Below are positions 53,304 to 62,945 of a DNA stretch of 64,000 nt, in pieces; the stretch's first letter is position 1; every line of letters begins with the position of its first letter. The stretch is from Streptomyces luteolus (GTDB lineage: Bacteria; Actinomycetota; Actinomycetes; Streptomycetales; Streptomycetaceae). The translations under genes were made by a program, and so were the position numbers. A model generated the notes under the pieces. It searched no databases and was not told where the DNA came from. It was given only the letters and a program-made list of their open reading frames with translations. The stretch spans positions 100,733-164,732 of the forward strand of contig NZ_JASCIS010000018.1 in assembly GCF_029968015.1 (NCBI RefSeq), written 5' to 3'.

Positions 53304-54104
53304 TCACGGAGTGCTGATGAAGTCAGCCACAAGCCCGATGAACTCGTCCGGTGACTCGAAGGGGAACGCGTGCCCTCCCTGCACTCGTATGAGTTCGGCA
53401 TGCGGGATGAGTTCCGCCATGCGGTCCTGATGGGCAGGGGGTACGACCACATCGCTCGCGCCGGAGATGATCAGCGTCGGGGCCGTGACTCGGGGCAACA
53501 GGTGCTCGATGTCAATGTGCTGGTCCAGGTGGAGCTGTCGGCCGATGCCTTCGGGCCGGAACAGAGCGGCGAAGCCCGCTACCTCGGTGTCGAGGGTCTG
53601 GGAATCCTGGAACGGCGAGCCATCCGTGTCGTACGCGTTCAGCAGGACGAGACGGGCAAGGAGCTCAGGGCTGGCTGCTACGAGTTCCTGCCACAGGCCG
53701 AATTGGAGCACCATCCGCGGATCGCTCTTGGCCCACCCCGCGTGCAGCACGAGCGAGCGGATGCGGCGGCGGGCAACGGCGGACGCGGCGGCGGCCACGC
53801 AAGCGCCGAGGGAGTGGCCGACCAGGGCGAAGTCATCGAGCCCGGCGTCGTCCGCGGCGGCGAGGACCTGTTGTGCGAGATCCTCCGCTGTCAGTGGGGC
53901 CCCGGAATCGGTGGTGCTGCCCGAGCCAGACAGGAACGGGGCGACGACGGTGTGTTGAGGCTTCAACTCTGCTATCAAGTCGGAGTAGTTGGCTTCCGGG
54001 GTGGCGCCGGTGCCGTGGACCAGGACGATTCCCGGGCCCGAACCGGTTCGCAGGTACTCGATGGTGCTCGGGCCGGTGGACAGGGCGGTACGTACGTGGG
54101 GCAC
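53304..54104 (-). CDS. Alpha/beta hydrolase
   Basis: 266 aa from ATG 54104. Oxyanion turn IVLVHGTGATPE, nucleophile FALVGHSLGACVAAAA (Ser in GHSLG), acid in LIISGASDVVVPP and base His in VQGGHAFPFESP. Cytosolic, no signal peptide. It lies downstream of the MFS exporter gene on the same strand (138-bp gap) and could be controlled by the MarR regulator. Substrate unknown. Confidence 0.87.
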   Translation of the reverse strand: MPHVRTALSTGPSTIEYLRTGSGPGIVLVHGTGATPEANYSDLIAELKPQHTVVAPFLSGSGSTTDSGAPLTAEDLAQQVLAAADDAGLDDFALVGHSLGACVAAAASAVARRRIRSLVLHAGWAKSDPRMVLQFGLWQELVAASPELLARLVLLNAYDTDGSPFQDSQTLDTEVAGFAALFRPEGIGRQLHLDQHIDIEHLLPRVTAPTLIISGASDVVVPPAHQDRMAELIPHAELIRVQGGHAFPFESPDEFIGLVADFISTP

Positions 54105-54242
54105 ACGTGCTCCTTTTCAGTAGGGGCGTCGACGCCGTCATAGGAGTGAAGGTCGTTGCGCTGGTTCGGCGGCGGCCCCGTGCCACGGATGGTGACCGGG
54201 CGCGGGGCCGCGAAGAGGGAAGGCAGAGAAGGGCGTTGCGGG

Positions 54243-55460
54243 TCAGGTGCGGGACGCGGGCGCCGGGGCGGACTCAGTACTGGCGCCGGTCGCTGCGATG
54301 ATCGTGTTCTTGGGTCGGTTGCGGCGCTCCATGCCCACCGAGACGACCGCGAGGAAGATGCCGACCGTGGTGATCACGGCGCCCACCCAGTTGGGCGACG
54401 TGTAGCCGAGGCCCGCGTCGATAGCGGCTCCGCCCAGCCAGGCGCCAACGGCCGCACCCAGGTTGAAGGCCGCGATATTGGCGGCCGACACCAGCGTCGC
54501 AGGGCCGCCGGCTAGCTGCATGACCCGCGTCTGCAGGGGCGGAATGGTACCGAAACCGACCCCTCCGAGAACGAAGAGAGTGATGACGGCGGCCACCTTG
54601 TTGTGTGCCGTGAACGTGAAGAGCAGCAGAACGACGGCGAGCGCGATCAGCAGGGTGAAGATGGTGGCAGTCAGGGCACGGTCGGCAGCCTTGCCGCCGA
54701 AGTAGTTGCCGGCCACGAGTCCGAGGCCGTACAGCGCGAGCAGCCACGTGATGCTGGACGAGGAGAACCCGGCCACGTCCGTCATCATCGGCGTGACGTA
54801 GGTGAAGGAAGCCAGGAGGCCGCTGAATCCGATGGCGGTGACGGCCAGCCCCAGCCAGACCTGCGGCTTACGGAAGGCTGCGAGTTCCGACCGCAGGTTG
54901 CTTTCTTCGGCCACCTGCTCGTTGGGCACCAGGGTCGCGATGCCGACCAGGCCGACCAGGCCGAGGACGACGACGCCCCAGAACGCGGAGCGCCAGCCGA
55001 AGTGCTGGCCGAGCACTGTGCCCATGGGCATACCGAGGACGTTGGCGAGTGTCAGACCGGTGAACATCAGGGAGATGGCGCCCGCCTTCTTGTCCGGGCT
55101 GACCAGACCGGCAGCGACGACGGAGCCGACACCGAAGAAGGCACCATGGCACAGGGCCGACAGCACGCGGCCTGTCATGAGCAGGCCGTACGTCGGCGCG
55201 AGCGCGGCCACGAGGTTGCCCGCGATGAAGAGCACCATCAGGCCGATGAGTAGATGCTTGCGGCGAATCCGGGTGGTGGCAGCGGTCAGTACGGGGGCGC
55301 CGACCACCACACCGAGCGCGTAACCCGACGTCAGCAACCCCGCCGTGGGAATGGAGACGTCGAAGTCTCCGGCGACCTCGGGCAGCAGACCGTTCGTGAC
55401 GAACTCGGTCGTGCCGATCCCGAAGGCGCTGATGGCCAGGGCTAGCAACGCGAGAGGCAT
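54243..55460 (-). CDS. MFS transporter (AraJ/chloramphenicol-exporter-like)
   Basis: 405 aa from ATG 55460; minus-strand GGAGGAGGACTTCC precedes it. Twelve membrane segments. The sequence ALAISAFGIGTTEFVTNGLL at the N-terminus and ATTRIRRKHLLIGLMVLF in loop 2-3 mark the DHA1 drug/sugar-efflux group. It probably exports a small toxic or signalling compound. Divergent from the marR-type gene, with an operator-like palindrome between them. Confidence 0.9.
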   Translation of the reverse strand: MPLALLALAISAFGIGTTEFVTNGLLPEVAGDFDVSIPTAGLLTSGYALGVVVGAPVLTAATTRIRRKHLLIGLMVLFIAGNLVAALAPTYGLLMTGRVLSALCHGAFFGVGSVVAAGLVSPDKKAGAISLMFTGLTLANVLGMPMGTVLGQHFGWRSAFWGVVVLGLVGLVGIATLVPNEQVAEESNLRSELAAFRKPQVWLGLAVTAIGFSGLLASFTYVTPMMTDVAGFSSSSITWLLALYGLGLVAGNYFGGKAADRALTATIFTLLIALAVVLLLFTFTAHNKVAAVITLFVLGGVGFGTIPPLQTRVMQLAGGPATLVSAANIAAFNLGAAVGAWLGGAAIDAGLGYTSPNWVGAVITTVGIFLAVVSVGMERRNRPKNTIIAATGASTESAPAPASRT

Positions 55461-55521
55461 GGAAGTCCTCCTCCTTCAAGTGGACGCTTGTAACTGGCGC
55501 CCACAACAGTTGCAGCCGCTT

Positions 55522-55560
55522 TATATGTGCACAAGCCGATAGCTTGCACATGCATATGTG
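55522..55560. promoter_or_regulatory. Palindromic operator between MFS and marR genes
   Basis: TATATGTGCACAAGC and its near-complement GCTTGCACATGCATA flank CGATA, followed by another CATATGTGC. The imperfect dyad lies in the divergent intergenic region, 62 bp from the MFS start, exactly where a MarR dimer would block both genes. Confidence 0.65.
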
Positions 55561-55673
55561 CGGTACGAATCTCTCGAGAGGGTGGGATCCGGGGGTGCGC
55601 CAAGAGGTGCTGCTGCCCGAGGTGACCCGAGGAGGCAGCCATCTACATCTCCGACGACTCGTCCAAAGTCCGG

Positions 55674-56075
55674 GTGCGCGGCTGGCGCACCCTCGCTGCA
55701 CTGCACTGCGACCTGGAGAGGGCACTGGAGGGCGCGCTGCGCCCTCACGGCCTGTCAGTTGTGGAATACACAGTCCTTGAGGCGCTGAACCGGCAGGACG
55801 GCTGGCATCTGCGCATGAAGCAGCTGGCCCGAGTGGCCGCTCTCAGCGACAGTGCCGCAACTCGTATGGTCAACCGGCTCGAAGAGCGGGGCCTGTTGTG
55901 CCGAGTGCTGTGCACGACAGATCGTCGCGGTGTTTTCACCGAGCTGACCGAGGACGGGCGCAAGCTTCTGGCAGAGGCGGGGCCGGGCCACGATGCGACA
56001 CTCTGTCAGGCCTTGGAGCAGTCTCCGCTCATAGGTGAACTCGCCGAACTCCTAAGAGCGTTGGAAGAAGAGTAG
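55674..56075 (+). CDS. MarR family transcriptional regulator
   Basis: 133 aa from GTG 55674; winged helix with LRMKQLARVAALSDSAATRM and VNRLEERGLLCRVLCTTDRR, the MarR recognition helix and wing. The best ribosome site (GAGGAGGCAGCC) is 33 bp further upstream and points to ATC 55641, which would add 11 residues (from ATC: x-YISDDSSKVR) and give the usual MarR N-terminal helix. No ATG/GTG/TTG fits that site, so either ATC is used or the shorter form is made. It probably represses the divergent exporter. Confidence 0.85.
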   Translation: MRGWRTLAALHCDLERALEGALRPHGLSVVEYTVLEALNRQDGWHLRMKQLARVAALSDSAATRMVNRLEERGLLCRVLCTTDRRGVFTELTEDGRKLLAEAGPGHDATLCQALEQSPLIGELAELLRALEEE

Positions 56076-56100
56076 AAGAAGAATCGTCGGCAAGTACGGT

Positions 56101-56144
56101 CACGTGCTGTGCAACTGCGGATCGAGACAGTTGCACAGCACGTG
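56101..56144 (+). terminator. Long perfect hairpin after marR
   Basis: CACGTGCTGTGCAACTG and its exact complement CAGTTGCACAGCACGTG with a 10-nt loop, 25 bp past the stop. It is most likely a terminator. It contains TGTGCAA-type sequence similar to the operator upstream, so a second regulator site is possible. Confidence 0.65.
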
Positions 56145-56308
56145 GCCATGCAGATAGGTGTGACCTTCCTTACGTCATTGTGCAACACGGGAATGTGCTG
56201 AATGGCCGCCTCGATGCTCGCCCGCTATCGTCCATGGCCGATGAACTCCGGGGCAGAAGGCAGTTGTTGGTTGCGATCGCCCCGCAGGCATTCTCGAAAG
56301 GAATGGTC

Positions 56309-57499
56309 ATGCCGGATCGGCAACTCGGCGGGAACAGGCAGAAGCTGCCCTCACTGACCGGACTGCGGTTCTTTGCTGCAGCGCTCGTCTTCTGCTTCCA
56401 TGCCTCACTCGCCAAAATGCTGGACCCGTTTGCGGACAGAGAATTCGCCGATGGGTACGCGCTGTTGTTCAGTAAAGCAGGGTGGGCGGGGGTGTCGTTC
56501 TTCTTCATCCTCAGCGGATTCGTCCTGGCCTGGTCGGCGCGGCCGGGCGACACCTTGGCCGGCTTCTACCGACGCCGCCTGCTGAAGATCTACCCCAATC
56601 ACGTGGTGACCTGGGGCATCGCGCTCCTGTTCTTCTCGGCGACCGTCGCAGGCCCGGAGGTGTGGCTGCCGAACCTCCTCCTGGTCCACTCCTGGGTGCC
56701 CGACCTGGACACGTTCGTCAGCGTCAACCAGCCCAGCTGGTCGCTCTGTAGCGAGCTGCTCTTCTATCTGCTCTTCCCGCTCCTGTGGCGCTGGGTGCGC
56801 GCCATCAACGGCAACCGCCTGTGGGTATGGTTCGGCATCACCTTCGCGGGCCTGCTCGGCACGCAGCTGATCATCTGGGCTTGGGTGCCGGCCACGCCGC
56901 GCCTCGAGGAGTGGCCACTGTCCGAGCTGCAGTGGTGGCTCTCCTACAACATCCCGCCGTTGCGACTCTTCGAGTTCGTCCTGGGCATGCTCATGGCCCG
57001 GGTCCTCAAGGAGGGCCGCTGGATCGGCCTGGGTATCTCGCCCGCACTGGCTCTGACCGGCGTCGGGTACGCGCTCGCCCTGGTGGTTCCCTGGCAGTTC
57101 GGGCTGAACGTGACCCTCGCCGTACCACTTGCTCTGCTGGTGACGGCGGTCGCGGCGGCCGACATCTCCGGGCGCCGGACTGGTCTGCGCGGCCGCTTCA
57201 TATCCCTGCTCGGCGAGGTCTCGTTCGCGTTCTACTTGGTGCACTATCTCGTGCTGCTCGCTGTCCATGACCTGCTGGACGAGCGGAAGTTCGCCACGCC
57301 GGTGGCACTGGCTGTACTCGTTGCCGCCTTCGCCTTCTCCCAGCTGGTGGGCTGGCTGCTCTTCGTATGCGTAGAGCGTCCGGTGATGCGGCGGTGGGCG
57401 TCGGGTGGCAAGAAGCAGCGTGTGACAACCTCGGCCCCGTCCCCGGCCTCGGTTCCGGACGCGGCGGATGAGGCCAAGCCTGTGGTGCAACAGGTCTAG
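56309..57499 (+). CDS. Acyltransferase-3 family membrane protein
   Basis: 396 aa from ATG 56309 (CGAAAGGAATGGTC upstream; ATG 56303 is out of frame). The N-terminal LPSLTGLRFFAAALVFCFHA has the R-x10-H-type signature of AT-3 enzymes. About ten membrane segments follow (FFFILSGFVLAWS, FYLVHYLVLLAVHDLL). These proteins O-acylate sugars of antibiotics, polysaccharides or peptidoglycan at the membrane. The C-terminal tail (about 35 residues) is polar. A very strong terminator follows. Confidence 0.9.
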   Translation: MPDRQLGGNRQKLPSLTGLRFFAAALVFCFHASLAKMLDPFADREFADGYALLFSKAGWAGVSFFFILSGFVLAWSARPGDTLAGFYRRRLLKIYPNHVVTWGIALLFFSATVAGPEVWLPNLLLVHSWVPDLDTFVSVNQPSWSLCSELLFYLLFPLLWRWVRAINGNRLWVWFGITFAGLLGTQLIIWAWVPATPRLEEWPLSELQWWLSYNIPPLRLFEFVLGMLMARVLKEGRWIGLGISPALALTGVGYALALVVPWQFGLNVTLAVPLALLVTAVAAADISGRRTGLRGRFISLLGEVSFAFYLVHYLVLLAVHDLLDERKFATPVALAVLVAAFAFSQLVGWLLFVCVERPVMRRWASGGKKQRVTTSAPSPASVPDAADEAKPVVQQV

Positions 57500-57522
57500 C
57501 CTTCTCGACGGGGAAGCTCGTG

Positions 57523-57570
57523 CCGAAAGAAGGAGGGCGGGACTTGAAAGTCCCGCCCTCCTTCTTTCGG
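57523..57570. terminator. Very strong bidirectional hairpin
   Basis: A perfect stem of about 22 bp (CCGAAAGAAGGAGGGCGGGA and complement) with a short loop, followed on the plus strand by TTC. It lies between the convergent acyltransferase and SDR genes and can serve both. Confidence 0.9.
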
Positions 57571-57618
57571 TTCACGCTGGACACCGCAGGCACGTCACTG
57601 CCCACGGTCCCAGTGCCG

Positions 57619-58404
57619 TCACAGCACGCCGCGCAGCACCCCGCCGTCCGCTCGCAGCGCCGCGCCCGTGGTCGCCGACGCCTGGTCAGAACAGAGGTAG
57701 ACGGCGAGGTTTGCCACCTCCTCCGAGCTTGCCAGACGGCCGAGCAGGGAGGTGGGTCGCTCCTTTTCGATGAACAGGCGGCTGGCCTCCTCCATCGAGG
57801 AAGCTTCGTCCCCGACCACCTCCTGCACGAATTTCTCGACGCCTTCGCTCAGCGTCGGTCCCGGCAGGATGCTGTTCACCGTCACGCCGCTTCCGCCGAC
57901 CGCCTCAGCCAGCCCTCGGGCGACGGTCAGCTGTGCTGTCTTGGTCATGCCGTAGTGCACCATCTCCGGCGGCACCTGCACGGCAGACTCACTGGAGATG
58001 AAGACCGTCCGGCCCCACCCGCGCCGCACCATCGCGGGCACGTAGTGGCGGGACAGACGGATTCCGCTCATCACATTCACGTCGAAGAACCGCTGCCATT
58101 CTCCGTCCTCGATCTCGAAGAGTGGCTGCGGTGCGAAAATGCCCGCGTTGTTCACGAGGATGTCTACCTCGGGAATCTCCTCGGTCAGGACGCTGCATCC
58201 TTCCGCGCTCCCGACATTCGCCGCGATCGTGCGAACCCGAGCCGTGTCGTCGAATTCTGTCACCGCCTTTTCGAGGCGCTCCTCGGTCCGGCCATTGAGT
58301 ACCACCTCTGCCCCAGACGCGTGGAGCCCCTTGGCGATGGCCAGGCCAATCCCGGCGGTTGACCCGGTTACCAGCGCGATGCGACCCGACAGATCGATTT
58401 GCAT
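57619..58404 (-). CDS. SDR family oxidoreductase
   Basis: 261 aa from ATG 58404 (GAGAAGGAGCTTTCCTCC upstream). NAD(P) motif VTGSTAGIGLAIAKGL, NNAG in DILVNNAGIFAP, and the catalytic ISSESAVQVPPEMVHYGMTK (Ser-Tyr-Lys). Arg in NGRTEERL after strand 2 suggests NADP(H). The C-terminal half has a longer than usual acidic loop (VVGDEASSMEEASRLFIEKE). Divergent from a second SDR gene, with 127 bp between them. Confidence 0.9.
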   Translation of the reverse strand: MQIDLSGRIALVTGSTAGIGLAIAKGLHASGAEVVLNGRTEERLEKAVTEFDDTARVRTIAANVGSAEGCSVLTEEIPEVDILVNNAGIFAPQPLFEIEDGEWQRFFDVNVMSGIRLSRHYVPAMVRRGWGRTVFISSESAVQVPPEMVHYGMTKTAQLTVARGLAEAVGGSGVTVNSILPGPTLSEGVEKFVQEVVGDEASSMEEASRLFIEKERPTSLLGRLASSEEVANLAVYLCSDQASATTGAALRADGGVLRGVL

Positions 58405-58531
58405 GGAGGAAAGCTCCTTCTCATGGGCTCGGTGCAATTTGCTGTGCGACTCTAACCCGCGCTGGACAAGAACAGGGGTGTTCGAGAAAGACTCGGCTCG
58501 CACACCGCAACGCTGACCAGGGAGTAAAATC

Positions 58532-59320
58532 GTGGAATCCAATCTCGAAGGAAAAGTCGTCCTCATCACCGGTGCCGGCGGCGGCATAGGTCTTGCCACG
58601 GCCCACGCTTTTGTAGCCAAGGGCGCAGCGGTGGTGGGCGGCGATCTGGATCCCGGGGCGCTGGAATCTCTGGGGAGTGCCCAAGTGCTGCCGGTCCAGT
58701 CGGACCTGCGTGACCCGGACGGTGCCGGCCTCCTCGTGCAGGCGGCACTGGATCGCTTCGGACGCATCGACGTTCTGCACAACAACGCTGGGGTTGCTGC
58801 GGTCAGGCCGGAGGGATTCCTCGGCGTCGACGACGATGCGTGGCGGGCCAGCCTGGACCTCAATCTGCTCGGATACGTCCGGATGGCACGCGCGGTACTG
58901 CCGCACATGCTGGAGCGGGGACGCGGGGTCCTGCTGCACACCGCGTCCGAGGCCGCGCGGATGCCCAACCCGAGGCTGCCCGACTACAGCGTCACCAAGG
59001 CGGGGATTCTGAGCCTTTCCAAGGCGCTGGCAAGGGAGTTCACCCCGCGCGGAGTGCGCTCCAACGTGATCTCACCCGGCTTCATCCGTACCGCGATCTA
59101 TGACCGGCCGGGCGGTCTGGCTGATGCGCTGGCCGAGGAGTTCGGCACCGACCGCGAGGCGGCGCTGAAGCGGTACGTGGATCTCAACGGCATTCCGGCG
59201 GGGCGGCTCGGGCGACCCGAGGAGGTTGCGGCGGCCGCGGTGTACCTGGCTTCCGACCTGTCAGGTTTTGTGTCCGGTGCCGAGATCGTTGTCGACGGCG
59301 GCGTCACACCGACCGTATGA
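58532..59320 (+). CDS. SDR family oxidoreductase
   Basis: 262 aa from GTG 58532 (CAGGGAGTAAAATC upstream). LITGAGGGIGLATAHAF, DLD after strand 2 (Asp, so NAD(H)-preferring), LHNNAGVAAV and catalytic TASEAARMPNPRLPDYSVTK. Typical classical SDR ending in GAEIVVDGGVTPTV. It may reduce or oxidise an intermediate of a neighbouring pathway; the partner SDR on the other strand appears NADP-preferring. Confidence 0.9.
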   Translation: MESNLEGKVVLITGAGGGIGLATAHAFVAKGAAVVGGDLDPGALESLGSAQVLPVQSDLRDPDGAGLLVQAALDRFGRIDVLHNNAGVAAVRPEGFLGVDDDAWRASLDLNLLGYVRMARAVLPHMLERGRGVLLHTASEAARMPNPRLPDYSVTKAGILSLSKALAREFTPRGVRSNVISPGFIRTAIYDRPGGLADALAEEFGTDREAALKRYVDLNGIPAGRLGRPEEVAAAAVYLASDLSGFVSGAEIVVDGGVTPTV

Positions 59321-59610
59321 CGGCGGCTGCGCCGAATCGGCAGTGACCGTATGGCGGTTCTGGGCGAGATGAACCCCGCCCTAGATTCCGCACAGTGCAA
59401 CCAGAGCATAGATCATGTGCAATCTTTTCCGTGATGCGGGATCGAGTGCTACCGTCACGATCATCCGGTGGGCGACCGCGTCATCGCACGGCGTGACGAA
59501 GTGTCGTACCGGTGTTCCATATGCGTGCGACAGCGTCGCCGCACGCTGTTCAGGTGGGGGGAGCGGGAGCGCGGCCTCTCATGCGCGAAGTCCCAAGGAG
59601 CTGTTCAGTC

Positions 59611-60801
59611 TTGAAGAGAGTCACCCTTGTCATGGGCACCCGCCCGGAGGCGATCAAATTCGCACCGGTGATCAGGCTTCTGCAACAGGACCCGCGGTTC
59701 GAGCCGATCGTGGTTTCCACGGGCCAGCACCGCGAGATGCTGCAGGAGACGCTCGCTGCGTTCGGCCTGGCCGTGGATGTCGACATGGCAGTGATGCGGG
59801 AACGCCAGACTCTTTCCGGCACCACCGCGCGCATCCTCGACGGCCTCGACTCCTACGTGCCGCAGCACCGGCCGGACGTCATGCTGGTCCACGGTGACAC
59901 CGCGACGACGCTCGCCGGCGCCCTCTCGGCGTTCCACCACCGGATCCCCCTGGTGCACGTCGAGGCCGGACTGCGCAGCGGCACGCTCTCCTCTCCGTTC
60001 CCCGAGGAGGGCAATCGCCGGCTCGTCGCCCGCGTCGCCGATATGCACCTGGCGCCGACCTGGGGAAACCGCGACAATCTGCTGCGCGAAGGCGTCCCTG
60101 CGGGCGACATCGTGGTGACGGGAAACACGGTCATCGACGCCCTGCGGTGGGGCGCCCAGTACGCGGCCGACTGGGACCGGTCCGAGCTGGCGGACCTGGG
60201 CCAGGAGAGCCGCAAGGTCATCCTCGCCTCCGCGCACCGCAGGGATGCCTGGCCTCAACTGCGCGACATAGCCGACGCCTGGCGGCGGCTCGCCGACCGC
60301 GGCGACGTACGCATTGTCGTCCCGCTGCACCGCAACCCGGCTGTCCGCGAGGCGATCCTGCCTGTCATCGACGGTCACCCGCACATCACCGTGACCGACC
60401 CGCTGCCCTATCTGTCCTTCTGCAAGCTCCTGGACCGCGCCGACATGATCATCTCGGACAGCAGTGGCGCCCAGGAAGAAGGACCGGCGCTCGGCACCCC
60501 GACCCTGGTGCTCGCAGACGTCACCGAGCGCGTGGAGACGATCGAGACCGGCGCGGCCCGCCTCGTTGGCAAGACCACCGAAGGCATCGTCGACGCCGCC
60601 ACCACACTCCTGGACGACAGCGCCGCGTACTCGGCGATGGCGCGGGCGGTCAACCCGTACGGCGATGGCCTTGCCGCCGAGCGCACGGTGGGCGCCCTGG
60701 CACACCACTTCAAACTCGGCCCGGCCCCATCCCTCTTCGCTCCCGACTCAGCGCTGGTCACAACGGCCTTCCGGGACGACATGGCCCAACTCGCCAGCTG
60801 A
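59611..60801 (+). CDS. wecB: UDP-N-acetylglucosamine 2-epimerase (non-hydrolysing)
   Basis: 396 aa from TTG 59611 (CCAAGGAG 12 bp upstream; ATG 59581 is an alternative). GT-B-like fold: VMGTRPEAIKFAPVI, VHGDTATTLAGALSAF, HVEAGLRSG and the active-site SDSSGAQEEGPALGTP. It interconverts UDP-GlcNAc and UDP-ManNAc. First gene of a plus-strand cluster with a cupin-like protein, an FG-GAP protein, galU and a phosphohexomutase. The 290 bp before it hold the likely promoter and no gene. Confidence 0.92.
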   Translation: MKRVTLVMGTRPEAIKFAPVIRLLQQDPRFEPIVVSTGQHREMLQETLAAFGLAVDVDMAVMRERQTLSGTTARILDGLDSYVPQHRPDVMLVHGDTATTLAGALSAFHHRIPLVHVEAGLRSGTLSSPFPEEGNRRLVARVADMHLAPTWGNRDNLLREGVPAGDIVVTGNTVIDALRWGAQYAADWDRSELADLGQESRKVILASAHRRDAWPQLRDIADAWRRLADRGDVRIVVPLHRNPAVREAILPVIDGHPHITVTDPLPYLSFCKLLDRADMIISDSSGAQEEGPALGTPTLVLADVTERVETIETGAARLVGKTTEGIVDAATTLLDDSAAYSAMARAVNPYGDGLAAERTVGALAHHFKLGPAPSLFAPDSALVTTAFRDDMAQLAS

Positions 60802-60872
60802 CCGCCGAGCTCTCCTCTCCCCGACACCTCACCGCCTGTAGGTGCTTCCGCACACGGCCACCAAGGACACCC

Positions 60873-61643
60873 ATGACCCGTACGACATCCGTGCCCTCCG
60901 CGACCCCGGCCGCTGGCACTTCCACCGACACCGGCACACCGCTCGCATTCTCCACCCGCGGGTTGCGCGCCGAACTCACCACCCCCGGCGCCAAGATACC
61001 CCTGCAAGAGGAGACTCTCGTCGTCAACCTATCCGCCGAGCCGCTCGATCTGCATACCGAGCGCCCCTCCCAGGTGGCGCCCCTCCAGTCTGCGCTCCTC
61101 GACCGGGTGACCCTGCGCCACCCTGCTCCGCTGCTTCTCCTCACCGGGATGAACACCGAGCGCATCGCCGACCTGGGAGCCCGGGAGAACTGGCTGCGCA
61201 TAGGGAACGACCCGGCAGTGGCAGCCGGTGCGGGCGAGGGTGCACCCTTCCCCGCAGGAACCCCACTATGGCGATCCCCCATCGCCCAGTTGGGCACCGT
61301 CACCCTGCCGGCGCAGCTGCTCGGCGCGCCCAGCGAGGCCAGTACACCCGTGCCCCTGAAGCTGCAGGCCAACCTCTGGTACGCGCCCGCGGGCACCGAC
61401 TGCCACATCCACCGCCGGCACGACTTCCTGGAAGTCCACACCCAGGTCGCGGGTCGCGGCCGGATGCAGAAGTTCCACGCGCAGGACGCGGAGACCCGCT
61501 ACCAGGACGTGGTCCTCGAGCCGGGCAGCACCCACGCCCCGTTCTGCGGCTACGACGCGACCGCCACGTGGAGCTATCCGTGGCATCGGTACTGGGCGGA
61601 CACCGACTGCGTCTGGCTCGCCCTCGAATACCACCCCTGCTGA
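60873..61643 (+). CDS. Cupin-like protein of unknown function
   Basis: 256 aa from ATG 60873 with CCAAGGACACCC upstream. The C-terminal 100 residues look like a cupin: CHIHRRHDFLEVHTQVAGRG (H-x-H..E), then VVLEPGSTHAPFCGYDA (second His). The N-terminal 150 residues have no recognised motif (LRAELTTPGAKIPLQEETLV). It could be an isomerase or dioxygenase acting on a sugar nucleotide or product scaffold. It is 71 bp after wecB and 45 bp before the FG-GAP gene. Confidence 0.7.
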   Translation: MTRTTSVPSATPAAGTSTDTGTPLAFSTRGLRAELTTPGAKIPLQEETLVVNLSAEPLDLHTERPSQVAPLQSALLDRVTLRHPAPLLLLTGMNTERIADLGARENWLRIGNDPAVAAGAGEGAPFPAGTPLWRSPIAQLGTVTLPAQLLGAPSEASTPVPLKLQANLWYAPAGTDCHIHRRHDFLEVHTQVAGRGRMQKFHAQDAETRYQDVVLEPGSTHAPFCGYDATATWSYPWHRYWADTDCVWLALEYHPC

Positions 61644-61688
61644 GCGTCGACGGTTCCAACCTTCCACCGAGACCTGGAGTTTGATGCC

Positions 61689-62945
61689 ATGACCAGCACC
61701 ACAGACAGCTCCTCCGTGCGCATCCCCCGCTTTGGTTCCGAAGTCGTCACCGACCAGCTCAGGGACGGCTACTGGTTGGAGGCCACCGATCTCGACGGTG
61801 ACGGCCGCACCGACCTGTTCGGCTACGGACTGCGCCTGGGCGAGATCTACTGGTACCGCAACGACGGCACGTGGGAGCGCCGGCTGGCCGCCGACGGCAT
61901 CCACATGCCCGTCGGTGCCGACTTCGCGGACATCAGCGGCAACGGCGTGGCCGACATCATCGTGTGCCACGAGCTTTACGGGCCCATCGGCACCATCGTC
62001 GACCCCGACCCCCAGGGCGGAAAGATCAGCTGGCTGGAAAACCCCGGGCAGCCCGACAAGGACCCCTCGCGCTGGAAGCGCCACTACGTGGGCCGGGCGA
62101 TCGGCATGCACCGGCTGCGGGCCGGATACTTCACGCAGCGCGAGCGCCTGGAGATCATCGGTCTGCCCATCGTCGCTGTCGAAGACGTCCATGCCGTCCT
62201 GCCTGTCGTCATGTTCACCCAGCCCGACGACGTACACGCCGCCGACGAGTGGCCGATGACGGTCATCGACGACCGCAACTTCCGCATGATCCACGGTGCG
62301 GAGAAGAAGGAAGGGCTCGTCCCCGGCAGCGACCTCGACAGCCTGCTGCTTGCCTCTGACGAAGGGGTCACCTGGTTGCACTGGGACCAGGAACGATCCC
62401 AGTGGCAGCGGGAGTTGGTCGGCACGGGCGAGCGCGGCCAGTTCGAGCAGACCGGGTTCCGGGGGAGCGGAGACCTGAACGCCGGTCGCCTCGGAGACGA
62501 CCCGATGGCCTACGTCGCCGCTGTCGAGCCGTTCCACGGCAACACCGTCGCCGTCTACACCAAGCAGCCGGGACCGGACGGAAGCACGTCCTGGAGCCGC
62601 AGCGTCCTCGACGTGTTCGGCGACCCCAACGAGAACGGCGAGGGCCCCGGCCACCAGATCGTGTGCGCGGACTTCGACGGTGACGGTGACGACGAGTTTC
62701 TTGTGGCGCTGCGCGGACCCTGGCCCTGGCAGGGCGTCTTCTACTACAAGGCCATCGACGCGCGGGCCGCCGTCTGGAGCAAGTGGCGAGTCGCCGATGA
62801 GTCCGTAGCCCGGATCGCTCTCGGGGACTTCGACGGCAGGGGTCGCATCGACTTCGCGACGATCTCGTATGCCGTCGACAACTACTACGTGGCCAAGGAC
62901 GCCAAGATCGTCTTGCACCGCAACCAGTTCGGGGAAGACCGATGA
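61689..62945 (+). CDS. FG-GAP/VCBS repeat protein without signal peptide
   Basis: 418 aa from ATG 61689 (ACCTGGAGTTTGATGCC upstream). At least three calcium-binding FG-GAP blades are visible: EATDLDGDGRTDLFGYG, CADFDGDGDDEFLVALR and LGDFDGRGRIDFATISY, with weaker copies between. They should form a beta-propeller. The N-terminus (MTSTTDSSSVRIPRFG) is not a signal peptide, unlike most such proteins. It overlaps galU by 4 bp, so it is co-translated with sugar-nucleotide enzymes. Confidence 0.8.
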   Translation: MTSTTDSSSVRIPRFGSEVVTDQLRDGYWLEATDLDGDGRTDLFGYGLRLGEIYWYRNDGTWERRLAADGIHMPVGADFADISGNGVADIIVCHELYGPIGTIVDPDPQGGKISWLENPGQPDKDPSRWKRHYVGRAIGMHRLRAGYFTQRERLEIIGLPIVAVEDVHAVLPVVMFTQPDDVHAADEWPMTVIDDRNFRMIHGAEKKEGLVPGSDLDSLLLASDEGVTWLHWDQERSQWQRELVGTGERGQFEQTGFRGSGDLNAGRLGDDPMAYVAAVEPFHGNTVAVYTKQPGPDGSTSWSRSVLDVFGDPNENGEGPGHQIVCADFDGDGDDEFLVALRGPWPWQGVFYYKAIDARAAVWSKWRVADESVARIALGDFDGRGRIDFATISYAVDNYYVAKDAKIVLHRNQFGEDR

